This document shows, one piece after another, positions 42,323 to 51,993 of a DNA stretch of 64,000 nt (positions are counted from its first letter, which is position 1; each line of letters opens with the position of its first letter). A model generated the notes under the pieces. The model ran no database searches. It saw nothing but the letters and a program-made list of their open reading frames with translations, and was not told where the DNA came from. Made by a program: the position numbers and the translations under genes. The DNA lies in the NCBI GenBank assembly GCA_009777335.1, contig WRMC01000005.1, forward strand, positions 1 through 64,000. Direction: 5' to 3'. Source of the stretch: Treponema sp. (GTDB lineage: Bacteria; Spirochaetota; Spirochaetia; Treponematales; Breznakiellaceae).

Positions 42323-43287
42323 TGCCGAAGAATCCAGGACAAAAGGCTTTCCTGAACTTCTTCTCGGTTTGTTTCATTTAATGGTTCATGACGGGCATCG
42401 GGGTAAAGGACCGTTTCCAGGTTTTTTATCTCTAGCCGTCTATATGCTACAGAGAGAGCTGCCGGGCCTTCCCCCATGTCTCCCACCGGGTCCGCAGTCC
42501 CGGCCATAATATATATGGGCAGATCCTTTCGGATCCTTTCCATGGCCGGCCCCAGATGGATCTGGGTAAGGGCCCGGGCCATGTCCCGGTAAAATCCGCT
42601 GGAACAGAGGAAGCCGCAGAGGGGATCGGCTATATAGGCATCTACCTCTGCTTCGTCCCGGGAAAGCCAGTCAAAGCCGGTGCGGTTTGGTTTAAAGGGT
42701 TTGTGGTAGGCCCCATCAACCAGGGCCCGAATAAGGCTTGAGCCCCTCCTTTGACCTATGAGAAAGGCCAGGCAGGTAATTAAAGGGGCCCCCAGGCTTA
42801 CCTTGATTCCATCGGGGCCCCGGGTTCCGGAAAGCACACAGCCCGATAGGGGGTTCGTCCCATGAAGAGAGGGATGAGTGTCATAGGTTTCTATGTAACT
42901 CTGGACGATAAAGGAACCCCAGGAATGGCCCATGAGAAAAAGGGGCAGCTCCGGATGTTCTTTTGAAATGATCTGATTTAGGGCATGGACATCGGCACAG
43001 ACCCGGGCAAAGCCGTCGCCATTGGCACAGTGCCCTAGCTGCCCCCCCCGGCGGGGATTATTTTGGGTGTTCAGGGCCGTTTCTCCATGGCCCCGCTGGT
43101 CCGCCGCCCAGACTTCTATTCCTTCCTCGTTGAGGCGCCGGGCAAGACGGGCATAACGCTGGGAATGCTCCCCCATTCCATGGACTATATGCAGAACCGC
43201 CCTGGGGTTTTCGCCGGTTTTCCAGCGGCGAAGGTGCAGGAGGGTCCCGTCGTCCATGCCTACATGGGAACAGAGCTCCGAATTCAT
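42310..43287 (-). CDS. Alpha/beta hydrolase, monoacylglycerol-lipase-like
   Basis: 325 residues. HGMGEHSQRYARLARRL (near 35-51) is the monoglyceride lipase/lysophospholipase signature; the nucleophile Ser is in LFLMGHSWGSFIVQ (near 119), the acid in MAGTADPVGD (near 263) and the His in PDARHEPLNE (near 301). No signal peptide, so it acts on membrane or cytosolic lipids. Start at 43287 has GGGAG about 13 nt upstream. Confidence 0.88.
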   Translation of the reverse strand: MNSELCSHVGMDDGTLLHLRRWKTGENPRAVLHIVHGMGEHSQRYARLARRLNEEGIEVWAADQRGHGETALNTQNNPRRGGQLGHCANGDGFARVCADVHALNQIISKEHPELPLFLMGHSWGSFIVQSYIETYDTHPSLHGTNPLSGCVLSGTRGPDGIKVSLGAPLITCLAFLIGQRRGSSLIRALVDGAYHKPFKPNRTGFDWLSRDEAEVDAYIADPLCGFLCSSGFYRDMARALTQIHLGPAMERIRKDLPIYIMAGTADPVGDMGEGPAALSVAYRRLEIKNLETVLYPDARHEPLNETNREEVQESLLSWILRQCSA

Positions 43288-43343
43288 AGCCTAATACGCT
43301 CCCTATATACCATTCACTTAATAATGATATAGTATTTATACAT

Positions 43344-45113
43344 ATGACAAGGGGTCTTCGATTTTTTTACCTAGCCCTCCCCCTGCTCCTCCTTTCTTTG
43401 CCATCGGTCCTTCATGGACAAGAAACTATGGGGGAATTTCCCCTCTGGCGGCAGGCCCTCACAGGGGTGGCCATGGGCCGTCCCCTCATACAGCCCGGAG
43501 TGGTGATGGTAATCACCGATGGGGGCCTCCTCAGTGCCTATTCTGCCCAGGGGGATCCCCTATGGACCTTTAATGCCCGGGGTAGGGTCAGTCCCTTTAT
43601 CAGCAGATCCCGGGAGGGCATGACCTACCTGGCCCGTAATACGGGGCAATTGATTGCAGTGGCCCGGACGGGCCGGGAAATATGGCGGGTTAACCTGGGG
43701 AGCCCCCTAGTTTCTCCGGTTCTCACCGGCTGGGATGGCCGGATCTTCGCCTTCACCCAGGGCAGAATTACCTGCCTTAGCCCCTCGGGGAATACCCTCT
43801 GGACCAGGCGTATAGAAGGAGAAACCCTCATAGGGCCCATTAGGGATAATGGAGGGGGAATCATCATGGTCCAAGAGGAAGGGAACATCATCAGGGTTGA
43901 TCCCTTCGGAACCGTATCCTTATGGAACACCGGTGACAGCCCCAGTGCCATAGCTTCGCTCCAACTGGGCACCCTGGGTCACAGTATCTTACTCTTTTAC
44001 GAAGAAGAGCGGAGGATAGAACTCCTCTACCCCAGTCATAATGGCCTGGAAGTATTATACCCTCCCCCTAAAGAAGAAGATTCGGAAGATGATACCCCTG
44101 AAGATACCCTGGAAGAAGCCCCAGAGGAGCCGGAAATCCATCCCCTGGAACTCCCCAGCCATGTCATCGCCGCCCAGGGCCGGGGCCCCGAAGCGGTGCT
44201 GGTCCTGGCTGACGGCTCCATGGCCCTCATCTCCCTGAGGACCAGGACCATCCCCTGGATAGGGCAGAGCCATCTAAGGCCCGGCGAAATGCCCGCCAGG
44301 GCCCAGGAGATAGAATTGCAGTACGATGACCGGGGAATCTATGCCTTCACGAGGTTCGGGGCCACCGGATATAACACCCAGGGCATGCTACTCTGGTTTA
44401 TGCGTCTCAGGGGTGCTTCGGGGCTCCCTTCCCTGGGGGCCGAGGGGATCCTCTTCTCTGGGGGCCAGGATTGGGTCCTCTATGCCTACCACATGGAAGA
44501 CCGGGTGGTGGCGAACCAGCACCTGATTTACGGAGGGGACATTGAAGGGTCCTACGGCCTGGGAAATCTTCCTTCCGGTTTTCCCTTCCAGTTTGAAGAC
44601 CGGGAGATCCTGAACCGGTTTCAGGAGATCCGAAGGGCCATACGGACCGGGACCGTGGGAGGGAATGAAAGGTTCTATATTAATTTTCTCATGGAGATTT
44701 CCGGAAGCGTAACCCTACAGCGCTTTACCACCTGGGGGGTCCATTACCGGGAAGAAGCAACCCGGCTTCTGGGTTTTATCGGGACCCGGGAAATAGTTCC
44801 CTATTTAACCGATCTTTTTCTCCGGGACCCGGAACCGGTCATAAAGGCTGCTGCCGCTTCTGCCTTAGGGATGGTGGGCTTAGACCCCAACGGCATAGTC
44901 CTTAGGGCCTTTGAAAACGCCCTCTACCCCCCCCAGTCGATCAGGGATGAGGCGGTCCTCACCGCCATAGCCCTGAGCACCGGCTCCCTCTGCCGCTACG
45001 GGGGTCCTCCCCTGGCGGATGCGGCGGTGAGGATCCTTGCCCGCTTAGCCCGGGATGATATGCCGGGGAGAACCCAGCTTCAGGCCCGCCTAGAGCTAAA
45101 TAACCTCATGTAG
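43344..45113 (+). CDS. Secreted PQQ-like beta-propeller protein with C-terminal HEAT repeats
   Basis: 589 residues. Signal peptide (LALPLLLLSLPSVLHGQ, near 9-26). Repeats such as GDPLWTFNARGRVSP, GREIWRVNLGSPLV and GNTLWTRRIEGETL are PQQ/BamB-like blades. A strongly acidic linker (about 240-265) separates them from further blades, and HEAT-type helices close the protein (PYLTDLFLRDPEPVIKAAAA, near 500). Likely periplasmic or surface scaffold. No ribosome site; TATAGT lies 10 nt before the ATG, so the leader is very short. Precedes the P83/100 gene. Confidence 0.78.
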   Translation: MTRGLRFFYLALPLLLLSLPSVLHGQETMGEFPLWRQALTGVAMGRPLIQPGVVMVITDGGLLSAYSAQGDPLWTFNARGRVSPFISRSREGMTYLARNTGQLIAVARTGREIWRVNLGSPLVSPVLTGWDGRIFAFTQGRITCLSPSGNTLWTRRIEGETLIGPIRDNGGGIIMVQEEGNIIRVDPFGTVSLWNTGDSPSAIASLQLGTLGHSILLFYEEERRIELLYPSHNGLEVLYPPPKEEDSEDDTPEDTLEEAPEEPEIHPLELPSHVIAAQGRGPEAVLVLADGSMALISLRTRTIPWIGQSHLRPGEMPARAQEIELQYDDRGIYAFTRFGATGYNTQGMLLWFMRLRGASGLPSLGAEGILFSGGQDWVLYAYHMEDRVVANQHLIYGGDIEGSYGLGNLPSGFPFQFEDREILNRFQEIRRAIRTGTVGGNERFYINFLMEISGSVTLQRFTTWGVHYREEATRLLGFIGTREIVPYLTDLFLRDPEPVIKAAAASALGMVGLDPNGIVLRAFENALYPPQSIRDEAVLTAIALSTGSLCRYGGPPLADAAVRILARLARDDMPGRTQLQARLELNNLM

Positions 45114-45208
45114 GGCCGATTTTTCACGGGGGACCTTTATTTTTCCATTATTGTGATATATTATAGAATAGTATGGAATGACACCTTTCCACTTCGAGGA
45201 GTTAGATT

Positions 45209-46795
45209 ATGAAAAAAGTAGCCTTTCCATCCCATTTAAGATATACGATACCAATTATATTAGGGCTTTTCCTCCTGACCTTTTCCCTCCATGCCCAGGT
45301 GGAGCGATCGGAGCTTGAAGGGCATGGGCCGGTCGAATTTATCAATTATGAGGGGCCCTATGCACGGATAGAGACCCGGGACCAGATCCGGGAGATAGGA
45401 TCGAGCCTGGGTCAGTTAATCAGCGCCGGCAATCAGCGAGCCGGGGCCCTGAACCGCTACTTTGTCATCCAATCCAGAAGCGCCCCCGATGGCAGCTTGC
45501 TCGATTCTGACATCTTTGGCCTGGGTATAGATGTGGCGGTGGACCATATTCGGAACCTAAGGCTCATTATTCAGGGTTACCTGGAAGCCACCTATAATTA
45601 CAGCCAGGCAGATGCGGCCCTTTTGGCCAGTTATATCACCGTATATAATGCGGTCTTCCGGGGTGACATGAGGTACTTTGGCACCCGGTTTAAGCAGCCT
45701 GTGATGGAAAACCTAAGCGCCGAAAGGGCGGGGCTTTCGATCCGCTACGATGAATGGCCAGGGCAGGCCCTGATGCTCATTCCCATAGGGGCCGGATTAG
45801 GGGGCCCCCTCAGCATAGTAGATACCTCTGCCATCACCGATGCCAGGGTCATAGAACAGCTCAGGCAGGACCCCGATATGGGCCTGGACATGCGGCGGGA
45901 CATGGTGGATCTCCAGGAACGGGAAGCAGAAGAAGCGGCCCGGATTGCCGCAGCCCTGGACAGCGCCGCCCAGGCTGAGGCCCTAAGGATAGCCGAAGAA
46001 AGGGCCGAACTTGCCCGGGCCGAACAGCAGATCCGCGAAGAGGAGCTTCGCATAGCCCAGGAACGAATGGGGGCAGATCAGGCCGAACTGGAAGCCCTCA
46101 TGGAGCGGGAGGCGGCAGCCCGGGAGCATGAGGAATACATGGCCCGGATGCAGCAGGATCTGGAGGAAAGGGAAAGGGAAGCAGAGGAGCTACGGCGCCT
46201 GGCAGAACTAGAAGCGGCCTTTGCGGAACAACGGGCCGAAGAAGCTCAGGAACAGCGGGAACAGATCGCCGAGGACCTCCAGGCCCTGATACGGCTCGAT
46301 GTGACCCAGGAACTTCCCGGCGGAGGCATCCTGGGGGCCAGCATCCTTATACCGGGGACCTCCCTGGGCCGCCTGGTCCGGATAGATCCCAATGGGGGCA
46401 TGGAAATTCGCCAATCCCTCCTTACTTCGATAAATGTCAGGACCGTCCATATCATCGGCAACCGGATTTTTGCCATCGCCGGAGAAAACCGGGGGAACAG
46501 CGCCATCAGATTGGTGGAACTTAACGCCGATGCCCTAACCATGGAAAGGCAGGGAGAAGACGATATCACCGAGGAGAGCCTCCTCTGGGTGAACGGGCAG
46601 AACCTCTACGCTCTTACCAGCGACGGAGCCAATCTGTATCTGGCGCGCTTTAGCCTTAACCTGGAACTCCAGGCCCGTTCACAGATCAGTATTCATCCCT
46701 TTGCCACCCTCCTCTTCTCCGATGCAGGGGTGGTGACCCAGAGAAGCGATGGAACAGCGGTCTTGTTGAATGCGATGGATCTAAGGGAACGCTAG
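45209..46795 (+). CDS. P83/100-family periplasmic protein
   Basis: 528 residues with a signal peptide (LLTFSLHAQ, cleavage near 31). The N-terminal globular part (about 40-230) matches the spirochaetal P83/100 family known from Borrelia. A long Glu/Ala/Arg-rich coiled coil follows (about 240-365) and then a beta-rich domain (about 370-525). GAGGAG precedes the ATG. The family is almost restricted to spirochaetes, which supports the assignment of the window. Function unknown. Confidence 0.88.
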   Translation: MKKVAFPSHLRYTIPIILGLFLLTFSLHAQVERSELEGHGPVEFINYEGPYARIETRDQIREIGSSLGQLISAGNQRAGALNRYFVIQSRSAPDGSLLDSDIFGLGIDVAVDHIRNLRLIIQGYLEATYNYSQADAALLASYITVYNAVFRGDMRYFGTRFKQPVMENLSAERAGLSIRYDEWPGQALMLIPIGAGLGGPLSIVDTSAITDARVIEQLRQDPDMGLDMRRDMVDLQEREAEEAARIAAALDSAAQAEALRIAEERAELARAEQQIREEELRIAQERMGADQAELEALMEREAAAREHEEYMARMQQDLEEREREAEELRRLAELEAAFAEQRAEEAQEQREQIAEDLQALIRLDVTQELPGGGILGASILIPGTSLGRLVRIDPNGGMEIRQSLLTSINVRTVHIIGNRIFAIAGENRGNSAIRLVELNADALTMERQGEDDITEESLLWVNGQNLYALTSDGANLYLARFSLNLELQARSQISIHPFATLLFSDAGVVTQRSDGTAVLLNAMDLRER

Positions 46796-46803
46796 ACCTA
46801 ATT

Positions 46804-47826
46804 TTAGGTATTTAAGCTTTCGTACATGGTTCTGGTGCTTTCCATACCCTTGGTGTTTTCGTAGTAACGCCCGGCCCCTATGGCCACGCATTCTATGGGC
46901 CGCTGGGCGAGGATGGCCGAGACTCCCGTTTCCTTGGATATGAGCCGGGTAAAGCCCTTCAGAAGGGCCCCCCCGCCGGTCATGATAATGCCGTTTTCGA
47001 CGATGTCGGCGGCAAGCTCCGGCGGGGTCAGGCCAAGGACGGTTTTAATCTCGTCGACGATCTTTACCACCGGCACCTTTAGGGCCTCGCGGATCTGTTC
47101 AGAATCTATCTCCAGCCGCTTGGGGAGGCCCGAAGAAGAGTCGATGCCTTTAATCTCTGCCTTTTCCAGTTCCCTGTCGGGGAAGACATTACCCAGCTCC
47201 ATCTTTAAAAATTCTGCCGCCGAACCCCCTATGATAAGGTTTAGTTCGCTGCGGACATACTTAATGATGGCTTCATCAAAATCGTCCCCGGCGGTACGGA
47301 TAGCATTACTCACCACCATGTCCCCCAGGCTGATAACCGAAATTTCGGTGGTGCCGCCCCCTATGTCACAGATCATGTGACCCGCCGGCTCATTGATGGG
47401 GATGTCGGCCCCTATGGCGGCGGCCAGGCTTTCGGGGATCACCACCACATCTCTGGCTCCCACTTTATATGCACATTCTTCTACGGCCCGGCGTTCAACC
47501 TCGGTGATGGTGGAGGGAATTCCTATTACCATCCTGGGTTTTACTAACCTGAACCGCGGAATGGCCCGGGAAAGAAAATAGCGGATCATTTTTTCGGTGG
47601 AATCGATGTCAGCAATGACCCCGCCCCGCAGGGGCCGGATTACATGGATGGATCCGGGAGTTTTAAAGAGCATGCGTTTTGCATCGGCCCCCACAGCCAT
47701 GACCTTATTGGTTCCCTTTTCGACGGCCACCACCGAGGGTTCGCTGATGCTTATACCCTTACCGGCCACATAAATGAGGGTGTTACAGGTTCCTAAATCT
47801 ATCCCTATGGCTTCGCGTCCTAACAT
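46804..47826 (-). CDS. mreB: Rod-shape-determining actin homologue MreB
   Basis: 340 residues. Actin-fold phosphate loops IGIDLGTCNTLIY (near 7-19) and CDIGGGTTEISV (near 157-168), and IIMTGGGALLKGF (near 287-299). It forms filaments under the inner membrane that guide side-wall synthesis. The start overlaps the argH stop by 7 bp and has GAGGAGGAAGG upstream. No mreC/mreD follows here, unlike in most bacteria; a spirochaete may also carry paralogues elsewhere. Confidence 0.95.
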   Translation of the reverse strand: MLGREAIGIDLGTCNTLIYVAGKGISISEPSVVAVEKGTNKVMAVGADAKRMLFKTPGSIHVIRPLRGGVIADIDSTEKMIRYFLSRAIPRFRLVKPRMVIGIPSTITEVERRAVEECAYKVGARDVVVIPESLAAAIGADIPINEPAGHMICDIGGGTTEISVISLGDMVVSNAIRTAGDDFDEAIIKYVRSELNLIIGGSAAEFLKMELGNVFPDRELEKAEIKGIDSSSGLPKRLEIDSEQIREALKVPVVKIVDEIKTVLGLTPPELAADIVENGIIMTGGGALLKGFTRLISKETGVSAILAQRPIECVAIGAGRYYENTKGMESTRTMYESLNT

Positions 47827-49232
47827 CCTTCCTCCTCGGCATTTTTGCTATTATTTCGGATATGGGCTATATAAGCCTCGGCCCCTTCTATGGCCTGGTT
47901 TATGGCCTCTTTAGAAGGGCCCCCCGGTACAGACCGGGCTTCGATACATTGTTCAATTGAGATTGCCTTAAAAAAACCAGGGTCAAACAAGGGACATATG
48001 CTCTTAAGTTCATCTATACTTAATTCTTCCAGAGCTTTGCCCTGCCCTATCCCATACTGGACCAGTTTACCCGTAACTTCATGGGCCTCCCGGAAGGGCA
48101 GCCCTTTTTTAACGAGCCAATCCGCAGCATCGGTGGCATTAGTATAGCCCTTGAGGGCACTTTGGTACATCGCCTGGGTATTAAAGTGAATGGAACTAAG
48201 CATGCCATTAAAAATTAAGAGACATTGGCTGACCGTATCGGCGGCATCAAATACCGCTTCTTTATCTTCCTGCATGTCCTTATTGTACGAGAGGGGGAGT
48301 CCCTTCATCAGGGTGAGTAATCCCATAAGGCTGCCGTAGACCCGGCCTGTTTTTCCCCGGATGAGTTCGGCCATATCGGGGTTTTTCTTCTGGGGCATCA
48401 TGGAAGATCCGGTGGCAAAGGCATCGGAGATCTCAATAAAACCAAATGAATCGGTGGACCATAAGATGAGTTCTTCACAGAACCGGCTGAGGTGCATCAT
48501 AAGGATGGAAAGGGAAGAAACGAACTCTATGCAGAAATCCCGATCCGAAACCGCATCAAGGCTGTTGGCGCTGATCTCGGAAAAGTCAAGCTCGGTCCTT
48601 AAAAACTCCCGGTCAATGGGAAAGGTGGTCCCCGCCAGGGCGCCGGAGCCCAGGGGCATGGAGTCGGTTCTGGCACGGCAGTCCCCCAAACGCTGGAGAT
48701 CCCTTTTTAACATGGACACGTAGGCAAGGAGGTGGTGGGCCAGGACCGTGGGCTGTGCTTTTTGCAAATGGGTAAAACCAGGTATGATGGTGCCCCTATG
48801 TTCCTTGGTCAGGTCCAGCAGGGTTTCCAGGAGCACCAGTATCCGGGAGGATAGATCATCGATGGCCCGTTTTACGTAGATCCGCATGTCCAGGGCGACC
48901 TGATCGTTCCTGCTTCTCCCTGTATGAAGATGCTTGGCTGCCTCCCCTATGCGAGCGAAAAGCTCTGTTTCGATGAATGAATGGATGTCTTCGGCATCCC
49001 CTTCCAGGGGAAGCTGCCCGGAGTCTATATCGTTGGCAATCTCGCTGAGCCCTTTAATGATGAGTTCTGCATGGGCCTCTGATATTATGCCCTGGCGGCC
49101 AAGCATGTTGGCATGGGCCATGCTGCCGGTGATATCTTCTTTGAAAAGCCGTTTATCAAAGGGAAGGGAAGAATGAAATGCATGGGCAGATGCATCGGTT
49201 TGACCAGTAAAACGCCCCCCCCAGAGTTTCAT
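47820..49232 (-). CDS. argH: Argininosuccinate lyase
   Basis: 470 residues. KLWGGRF at the N-terminus, HTGRSRNDQVALDMRI (near 103-118) and the superfamily signature GSSMMPQKKNPDMAEL (near 275-290) with its catalytic Ser. Splits argininosuccinate into arginine and fumarate. It follows argG by 6 bp and overlaps mreB. Confidence 0.96.
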   Translation of the reverse strand: MKLWGGRFTGQTDASAHAFHSSLPFDKRLFKEDITGSMAHANMLGRQGIISEAHAELIIKGLSEIANDIDSGQLPLEGDAEDIHSFIETELFARIGEAAKHLHTGRSRNDQVALDMRIYVKRAIDDLSSRILVLLETLLDLTKEHRGTIIPGFTHLQKAQPTVLAHHLLAYVSMLKRDLQRLGDCRARTDSMPLGSGALAGTTFPIDREFLRTELDFSEISANSLDAVSDRDFCIEFVSSLSILMMHLSRFCEELILWSTDSFGFIEISDAFATGSSMMPQKKNPDMAELIRGKTGRVYGSLMGLLTLMKGLPLSYNKDMQEDKEAVFDAADTVSQCLLIFNGMLSSIHFNTQAMYQSALKGYTNATDAADWLVKKGLPFREAHEVTGKLVQYGIGQGKALEELSIDELKSICPLFDPGFFKAISIEQCIEARSVPGGPSKEAINQAIEGAEAYIAHIRNNSKNAEEEGC

Positions 49233-49238
49233 GCGGTA

Positions 49239-50459
49239 TCAGCCTGCCTGGGAAGAACTGTGTTCTTTCATTAAGGCCCGGACCGTTATGGGTAAACCAA
49301 GGAGTTTAATAAAACCCTCAGCGTCTTTATGATCGTAAAGGTCCCCGGTGGTAAAGCTGGAAAGATCCATGTTGTAAAGCGAAGAGGGGGAGCTTGCCCC
49401 GGCGCTTATGACATTCCCCTTGTACAGCTTTAGTTTGACCTTTCCTGTAACGGTGTTCTGGCTTTCATCGATAAAGGCAGAGAGGGCTTCCCTAAGGGGG
49501 GTATACCATTCGCCGCCGTAGATTAATTCCCCCAGCTTGGCGGAGACGATCTCTTTAAAGGAAGTCATCTTGCGATCCAGGCAGAGCCGTTCCAGATCCC
49601 GGTGGGCTGCGTAGAGGATCGTTCCGCCGGGGGTTTCATAGACCCCCCGGGACTTCATGCCCACCACCCGGTTTTCTACCAGGTCGCTGATGCCTATGCC
49701 ATGTTCACCCCCCATGGCATTGAGCTGTTCCAGGAGGGCCACCGGCTCTTTCGCTTCGCCGTTTATGGCCCTGGGGACACCCTTGTTAAATTCTATCTCT
49801 ACATACTCGGGCCGGTCCGGTGCCTCTTCGGGCCTCTTGCTTAGAAGGAGGACCTTAGCATAGTCCGGCTCCAGGGAAGGATCTTCCAGTTCCAGGCCCT
49901 CATGGCTGGAATGCCAGATGTTTTCGTCCCGGCTGTAACTTTGCTCCGCCGAAAAGGGAGCGGGGAGCCCCCGTTGGGTAAGGTAATCCATCGCTTCCTG
50001 CCGGGAACTGATGTCCCATAAACGCCAGGGGGCAATAATGTTCATCCGGGGCTGTAAGGATCGGATGGTGAGTTCAAACCGTATCTGATCGTTCCCCTTA
50101 CCGGTGGCCCCATGGCAGATAGAGTCGGCCCCTTCTGCCAGGGCCGTTTCTACCAGCAGCTTGGCAATGAGGGGGCGGGCCAGGGCGGTCCCCAAAAGAT
50201 ACTTTTCTTCGTAGAGGGCCCTGGCCTTGAGCATGGGAAAGACAAAATCTTTGATAAACTGAGCCTTGGCATCAATGATGATGGCCTTGGCAGCTCCGTT
50301 TTTTAGGGCCTTTTCTTTTAACTGCCCATAGTCACTGCCCTGCCCAAGATCCACACAGCAGGCAATGACTTCACAATCCCTATAGTTTTCTTTTAGCCAG
50401 GGGATGATAACGGTGGTGTCCAGTCCGCCTGAATAGGCTAAAACTATTTTCTGGTTCAT
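49239..50459 (-). CDS. argG: Argininosuccinate synthase
   Basis: 406 residues. PP-loop [13 protein letters not shown] (near 5-17), [14 protein letters not shown] (near 114-127) and [15 protein letters not shown] (near 170-185). Joins citrulline and aspartate in arginine synthesis. The frame is open to 50510, but ATG 50459 starts the conserved N-terminus, lies 8 bp after the gdhA stop and has AAGG before it, so I chose it. Confidence 0.95.
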   Translation of the reverse strand: MNQKIVLAYSGGLDTTVIIPWLKENYRDCEVIACCVDLGQGSDYGQLKEKALKNGAAKAIIIDAKAQFIKDFVFPMLKARALYEEKYLLGTALARPLIAKLLVETALAEGADSICHGATGKGNDQIRFELTIRSLQPRMNIIAPWRLWDISSRQEAMDYLTQRGLPAPFSAEQSYSRDENIWHSSHEGLELEDPSLEPDYAKVLLLSKRPEEAPDRPEYVEIEFNKGVPRAINGEAKEPVALLEQLNAMGGEHGIGISDLVENRVVGMKSRGVYETPGGTILYAAHRDLERLCLDRKMTSFKEIVSAKLGELIYGGEWYTPLREALSAFIDESQNTVTGKVKLKLYKGNVISAGASSPSSLYNMDLSSFTTGDLYDHKDAEGFIKLLGLPITVRALMKEHSSSQAG

Positions 50460-50466
50460 AAAAACC

Positions 50467-51798
50467 TTATATGACCCCCTGGAGCAGCATGGCTTCGCAG
50501 AGCCGGGCAAAACCCCCTATGTTGGCCCCTGCAACAAGATCCTTCTTTTCCGCATATTTAATGGCGGTGGTGGATACGGTGGTGTAGATGTTCTTCATGA
50601 TGACCCGGAGTTTCTGGTCCACCTCTTCGGCGGTCCAGAAGAGACGGGATGAATTTTGAGCCATCTCCAGGCCCGATACAGCTACCCCACCGGCATTGGC
50701 TGCTTTTCCGGGGGCATAGATGGTGCTGCTCTTCTGTAAAAGATGAACCGCATCCATGGTGGTGGACATGTTGGAGCCCTCGGCTACCACCAGGCAGTTA
50801 TTCCCTATAAGGGCCTTGGCATCTTCTCCATTAAGTTCATTTTGGGTGGCACAGGGTAAGGCGATATCGCAGGGAACCTGCCAGACTATACCCTTGTCAA
50901 AATATTCGACCCCGCTGTGATGCTTTACATATTCGCTGATCCGGCCCCTCTGCTGTTCTTTAATTAACTTAACGGTATCCAAGTTAATGCCGGCCTTATC
51001 CAGGATATATCCGTTGGAGTCGGACATGGTAATGACCTTTGCACCTAACTGGATTGCCTTTTCGGCAGCGTAAATTGCCACGTTACCGGCTCCGGAAATG
51101 ACCACCCGCTTATCTTTAAAGGTAGCACCCAGGGATTCGAGGATCTGTTCGGTAAAGTAGACCAGGCCGTAGCCGGTGGCTTCTTTACGTCCCAGGGAAC
51201 CGCCATAGATAGGAGACTTCCCCGTCATGGTACCGTCAAAGACCCCGGTGATCCGTTTATACTGCCCGTAGATGAAGCCGATTTCCCTGGCCCCTACCCC
51301 TATGTCCCCGGCGGGAACATCGGTGTCTGCTCCTATGTGGCGGTATAATTCGGTTACCAGGCTTTGGCAGAAGGCCATTACCTCCCGGTCAGATTTCCCT
51401 TTGGGGTCAAAATCGGAACCGCCCTTCCCTCCCCCCATGGGAAGCCCCGTAAGGGAATTCTTAAAGGTTTGTTCAAAGCCCAGGAATTTGATCGTATCGA
51501 GGTTCACGCTGGGATGGAAGCGTATTCCCCCCTTATAGGGGCCAAAGACACTGTTATATTGAACCCTATAGCCCCGGTTTACCTGGACGGCACCTGAGTC
51601 ATCTACCCAGGGGATCCTGAAAATAATTTGACGCTCCGGCTCTACCAGACGCTCCAAAAGGCCGTCCTTTTCACACTCCGGATGTTCCTTTAAATAGGGT
51701 TCCAGGGTGGGCAGGATCTCCGTCAGGGCCTGATGGAAATGATTCTGACCGGGATTCTTCTCTATGGTCTCTTTGAGGACCCTTGCAGCATAGGACAT
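50467..51798 (-). CDS. gdhA: NADP-type glutamate dehydrogenase
   Basis: 443 residues, the length of hexameric GDH (S_50I). [13 protein letters not shown] (near 87-99), the catalytic-Lys region [18 protein letters not shown] (near 119-136) and [13 protein letters not shown] (near 163) are conserved. Assimilates ammonia into glutamate. It has its own promoter (TTGACT 51900-51905, TATATA 51876-51881), a strong leader hairpin and GGAGGT. First gene of the gdhA-argG-argH-mreB run. Confidence 0.96.
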   Translation of the reverse strand: MSYAARVLKETIEKNPGQNHFHQALTEILPTLEPYLKEHPECEKDGLLERLVEPERQIIFRIPWVDDSGAVQVNRGYRVQYNSVFGPYKGGIRFHPSVNLDTIKFLGFEQTFKNSLTGLPMGGGKGGSDFDPKGKSDREVMAFCQSLVTELYRHIGADTDVPAGDIGVGAREIGFIYGQYKRITGVFDGTMTGKSPIYGGSLGRKEATGYGLVYFTEQILESLGATFKDKRVVISGAGNVAIYAAEKAIQLGAKVITMSDSNGYILDKAGINLDTVKLIKEQQRGRISEYVKHHSGVEYFDKGIVWQVPCDIALPCATQNELNGEDAKALIGNNCLVVAEGSNMSTTMDAVHLLQKSSTIYAPGKAANAGGVAVSGLEMAQNSSRLFWTAEEVDQKLRVIMKNIYTTVSTTAIKYAEKKDLVAGANIGGFARLCEAMLLQGVI

Positions 51799-51810
51799 AC
51801 ATGTACCTCC

Positions 51811-51865
51811 AAAAAAAGGTGTTTACCAGCAGGCAAATTTATAGCCTCCGCCGATAAACACCTTT
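51811..51865 (-). terminator. Terminator-like hairpin in the gdhA leader
   Basis: On the minus strand AAAGGTGTTTA (51855-51865) and TAAACACCTTT (51815-51825) make a perfect 11-bp stem around a 29-nt loop with an inner AGGC/GCCT pair, and the 3' arm runs into a T7 tract (51811-51817). It lies between the predicted start site (about 51869) and the gdhA GGAGGT. It may act as an attenuator or as a protective 5' stem. Confidence 0.65.
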
Positions 51866-51875
51866 GTTTATAAGG

Positions 51876-51905
51876 TATATATCATATTTTGAAGAAAAAA
51901 GTCAA
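51876..51905 (-). promoter_or_regulatory. Promoter of gdhA operon
   Basis: TTGACT (51900-51905), 18-bp spacer, TATATA (51876-51881) on the minus strand. The start site falls at the foot of the leader hairpin. Confidence 0.6.
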
Positions 51906-51993
51906 GGGTACCCTCTGTTAAGCCCCTAGAGAGGGTGCTACTTTACATGGAAATCGAAAAAAGGCTACTATCTCTCCAGAGGAGTACCGTATT

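Noticed and set aside
51906-51993. Riboswitch before ilvE
   Set aside because: Only a 7-bp stem (ACCCTCT/AGAGGGT, 51910-51936) is visible and no known ligand-binding consensus or terminator follows.
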